From positions 1 to 6,102 of the forward strand of contig DATDVH010000062.1 in assembly GCA_035290045.1 (NCBI GenBank): a stretch of DNA of 6,102 nt. The letters are read 5' to 3'. Positions 5,459 to 6,102 of the stretch are shown piece after piece (position 1 is the stretch's first letter; every line of letters begins with the position of its first letter). The position numbers and the translations under genes were made by a program. The notes below the pieces were generated by a model. The model did no database searches. It was given only the letters and a program-made list of their open reading frames with translations, and was not told the DNA's origin. The stretch comes from DATDVH01 sp035290045 (GTDB lineage Bacteria > Patescibacteriota > Microgenomatia > UBA1406 > HO2-37-13b).

Positions 5459-6102
5459 GAAAAAGAAAAACATATAACTAAGTTTAATCAGGCTTGTCTC
5501 AATCTCATTGCTGTTGCATCCCTCTCTCTACTTCCTCATGCCATAAAAGCAGAGAAACAAGAATTTCCACCACCACATCCTTTTGTTAGAACTAACGATA
5601 CACAATATGCCGAGAAAAAACAGTCTCCTACTCTTATTATTCCACAAGAAAAACAAACAGAATCAACCTCTACAAAAAATGTAGATTATGAAAAAATATA
5701 TCGTGAGGAAACCGAATCTCTCGATCAGATTCAACAATGCGAACGATACTTGTTTGGATGGATTCGTATGACTGATAATGAGAGAGAAGAAATAACGAAA
5801 AGAATAATCACTTTGCCGTCTGGAACGCATGTGTATCTCAGTAAGACAACTATAGATAGTATAAATAATGATAAAAATAAAAACGACGCAACCGAAAACG
5901 AAGAAAAATATATCAAAAAACTTTTAGATTCTGTCTCAACGCCTACAATACAAAAAGAGCTTAATTCCTCAAATTTTATTGTCATTCATAAAAAAAATGA
6001 AGAACCAGACCAAATCATTGTGTTTACTACGTTTCTTCCTGAAAAAAAATTCGAAACCTCAACTGTAGAATATATTCCTTATGATGGAAATATACATAAC
6101 TC
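5456..6102 (+). CDS. Exported protein of unknown function, second tandem paralogue (3' truncated by window)
   Basis: The frame from ATG 5456 stays open for 215 codons to the right edge. It is a diverged paralogue of the gene before it. It starts with a signal peptide: short basic n-region, hydrophobic LNLIAVASLSLLPHA (15-29), and a probable cleavage after AIKA (A32). The linker carries PPHP (39-42) and PTLIIPQ (58-64) in the same order as the neighbour. The following domain shares RYLF (97-100), KRIITLPSGT (115-124), YLSKTTI (127-133) and FIVIH (174-178), while stretches between differ in length and sequence. The first 15 bases of the two genes differ at one position. In PPHP all four codons differ only at the third base, so the protein motif, not the DNA, is kept. 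The 25-bp gap suggests one operon. The C-terminal half lies outside the window, so it is unknown whether the ankyrin-like part is shared. Confidence 0.85.
   Translation, partial: MEKEKHITKFNQACLNLIAVASLSLLPHAIKAEKQEFPPPHPFVRTNDTQYAEKKQSPTLIIPQEKQTESTSTKNVDYEKIYREETESLDQIQQCERYLFGWIRMTDNEREEITKRIITLPSGTHVYLSKTTIDSINNDKNKNDATENEEKYIKKLLDSVSTPTIQKELNSSNFIVIHKKNEEPDQIIVFTTFLPEKKFETSTVEYIPYDGNIHN

Noticed and set aside
5731..5985. Hydrophobic open frame on the - strand inside the second exported-protein gene
   Set aside because: The hydrophobicity comes from reading charged, A-rich codons backwards (Lys/Glu codons give Phe/Leu/Ser). The + strand frame is supported by paralogy.
1..6102. CRISPR array, tRNA/rRNA genes, riboswitch, insertion sequence
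   Set aside because: No regularly spaced repeats, cloverleaf or rRNA-like segments, transposase genes or terminal inverted repeats were seen on either strand.

Overview
This is an AT-rich bacterial stretch read with the standard genetic code: TGG encodes Trp, TGA ends the first gene, and no in-frame TGA has to be read through. Genes are tightly packed and almost none has a recognisable Shine-Dalgarno site. One start looks leaderless, and the methionyl-tRNA synthetase is a short form without the C-terminal dimerisation/tRNA-binding domain. Together with the secreted proteins of no known family, this fits a small-genome lineage such as the Patescibacteria (CPR). That placement is inference; nothing in the window proves it.

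The left part (1-2835) is housekeeping. The 3' end of an unrecognised, mostly helical protein runs into the convergent methionyl-tRNA synthetase gene (metG), and the two coding ends overlap by 45 bp. metG is transcribed divergently from dprA, the gene for the RecA-loading protein of natural transformation. Only 14 bp separate their start codons, and those 14 bp plus the first base of dprA hold a good extended -10 promoter reading into metG.

The middle part (2836-3559) is a complete type II toxin-antitoxin module. A strong promoter (TTGACA, 17 bp, TGC-TATTAT) is overlaid by a near-perfect palindrome, and a second palindrome covers the antitoxin start codon. They precede a ribbon-helix-helix antitoxin and a VapC-type PIN-domain toxin that keeps all four acidic catalytic residues. 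The promoter fixes the antitoxin start at 2903, not at the earlier in-frame TTG, which is the -35 box itself.

The right part (3560-6102) is very AT-rich. A 212-bp spacer with T-tracts, a 21-bp direct repeat and a TATAAT box leads into two tandem genes for exported proteins of unknown function. The first is complete (552 aa). The second starts 25 bp downstream and is cut by the window edge after 215 codons. They are diverged paralogues: both have a signal peptide, then PPHP and PTL(V/I)(V/I)PQ motifs in a low-complexity linker, then a shared domain marked by RYLF, Y(I/L)SKxTI and FIVIH. This tandem family is the least explained and most interesting content of the window.
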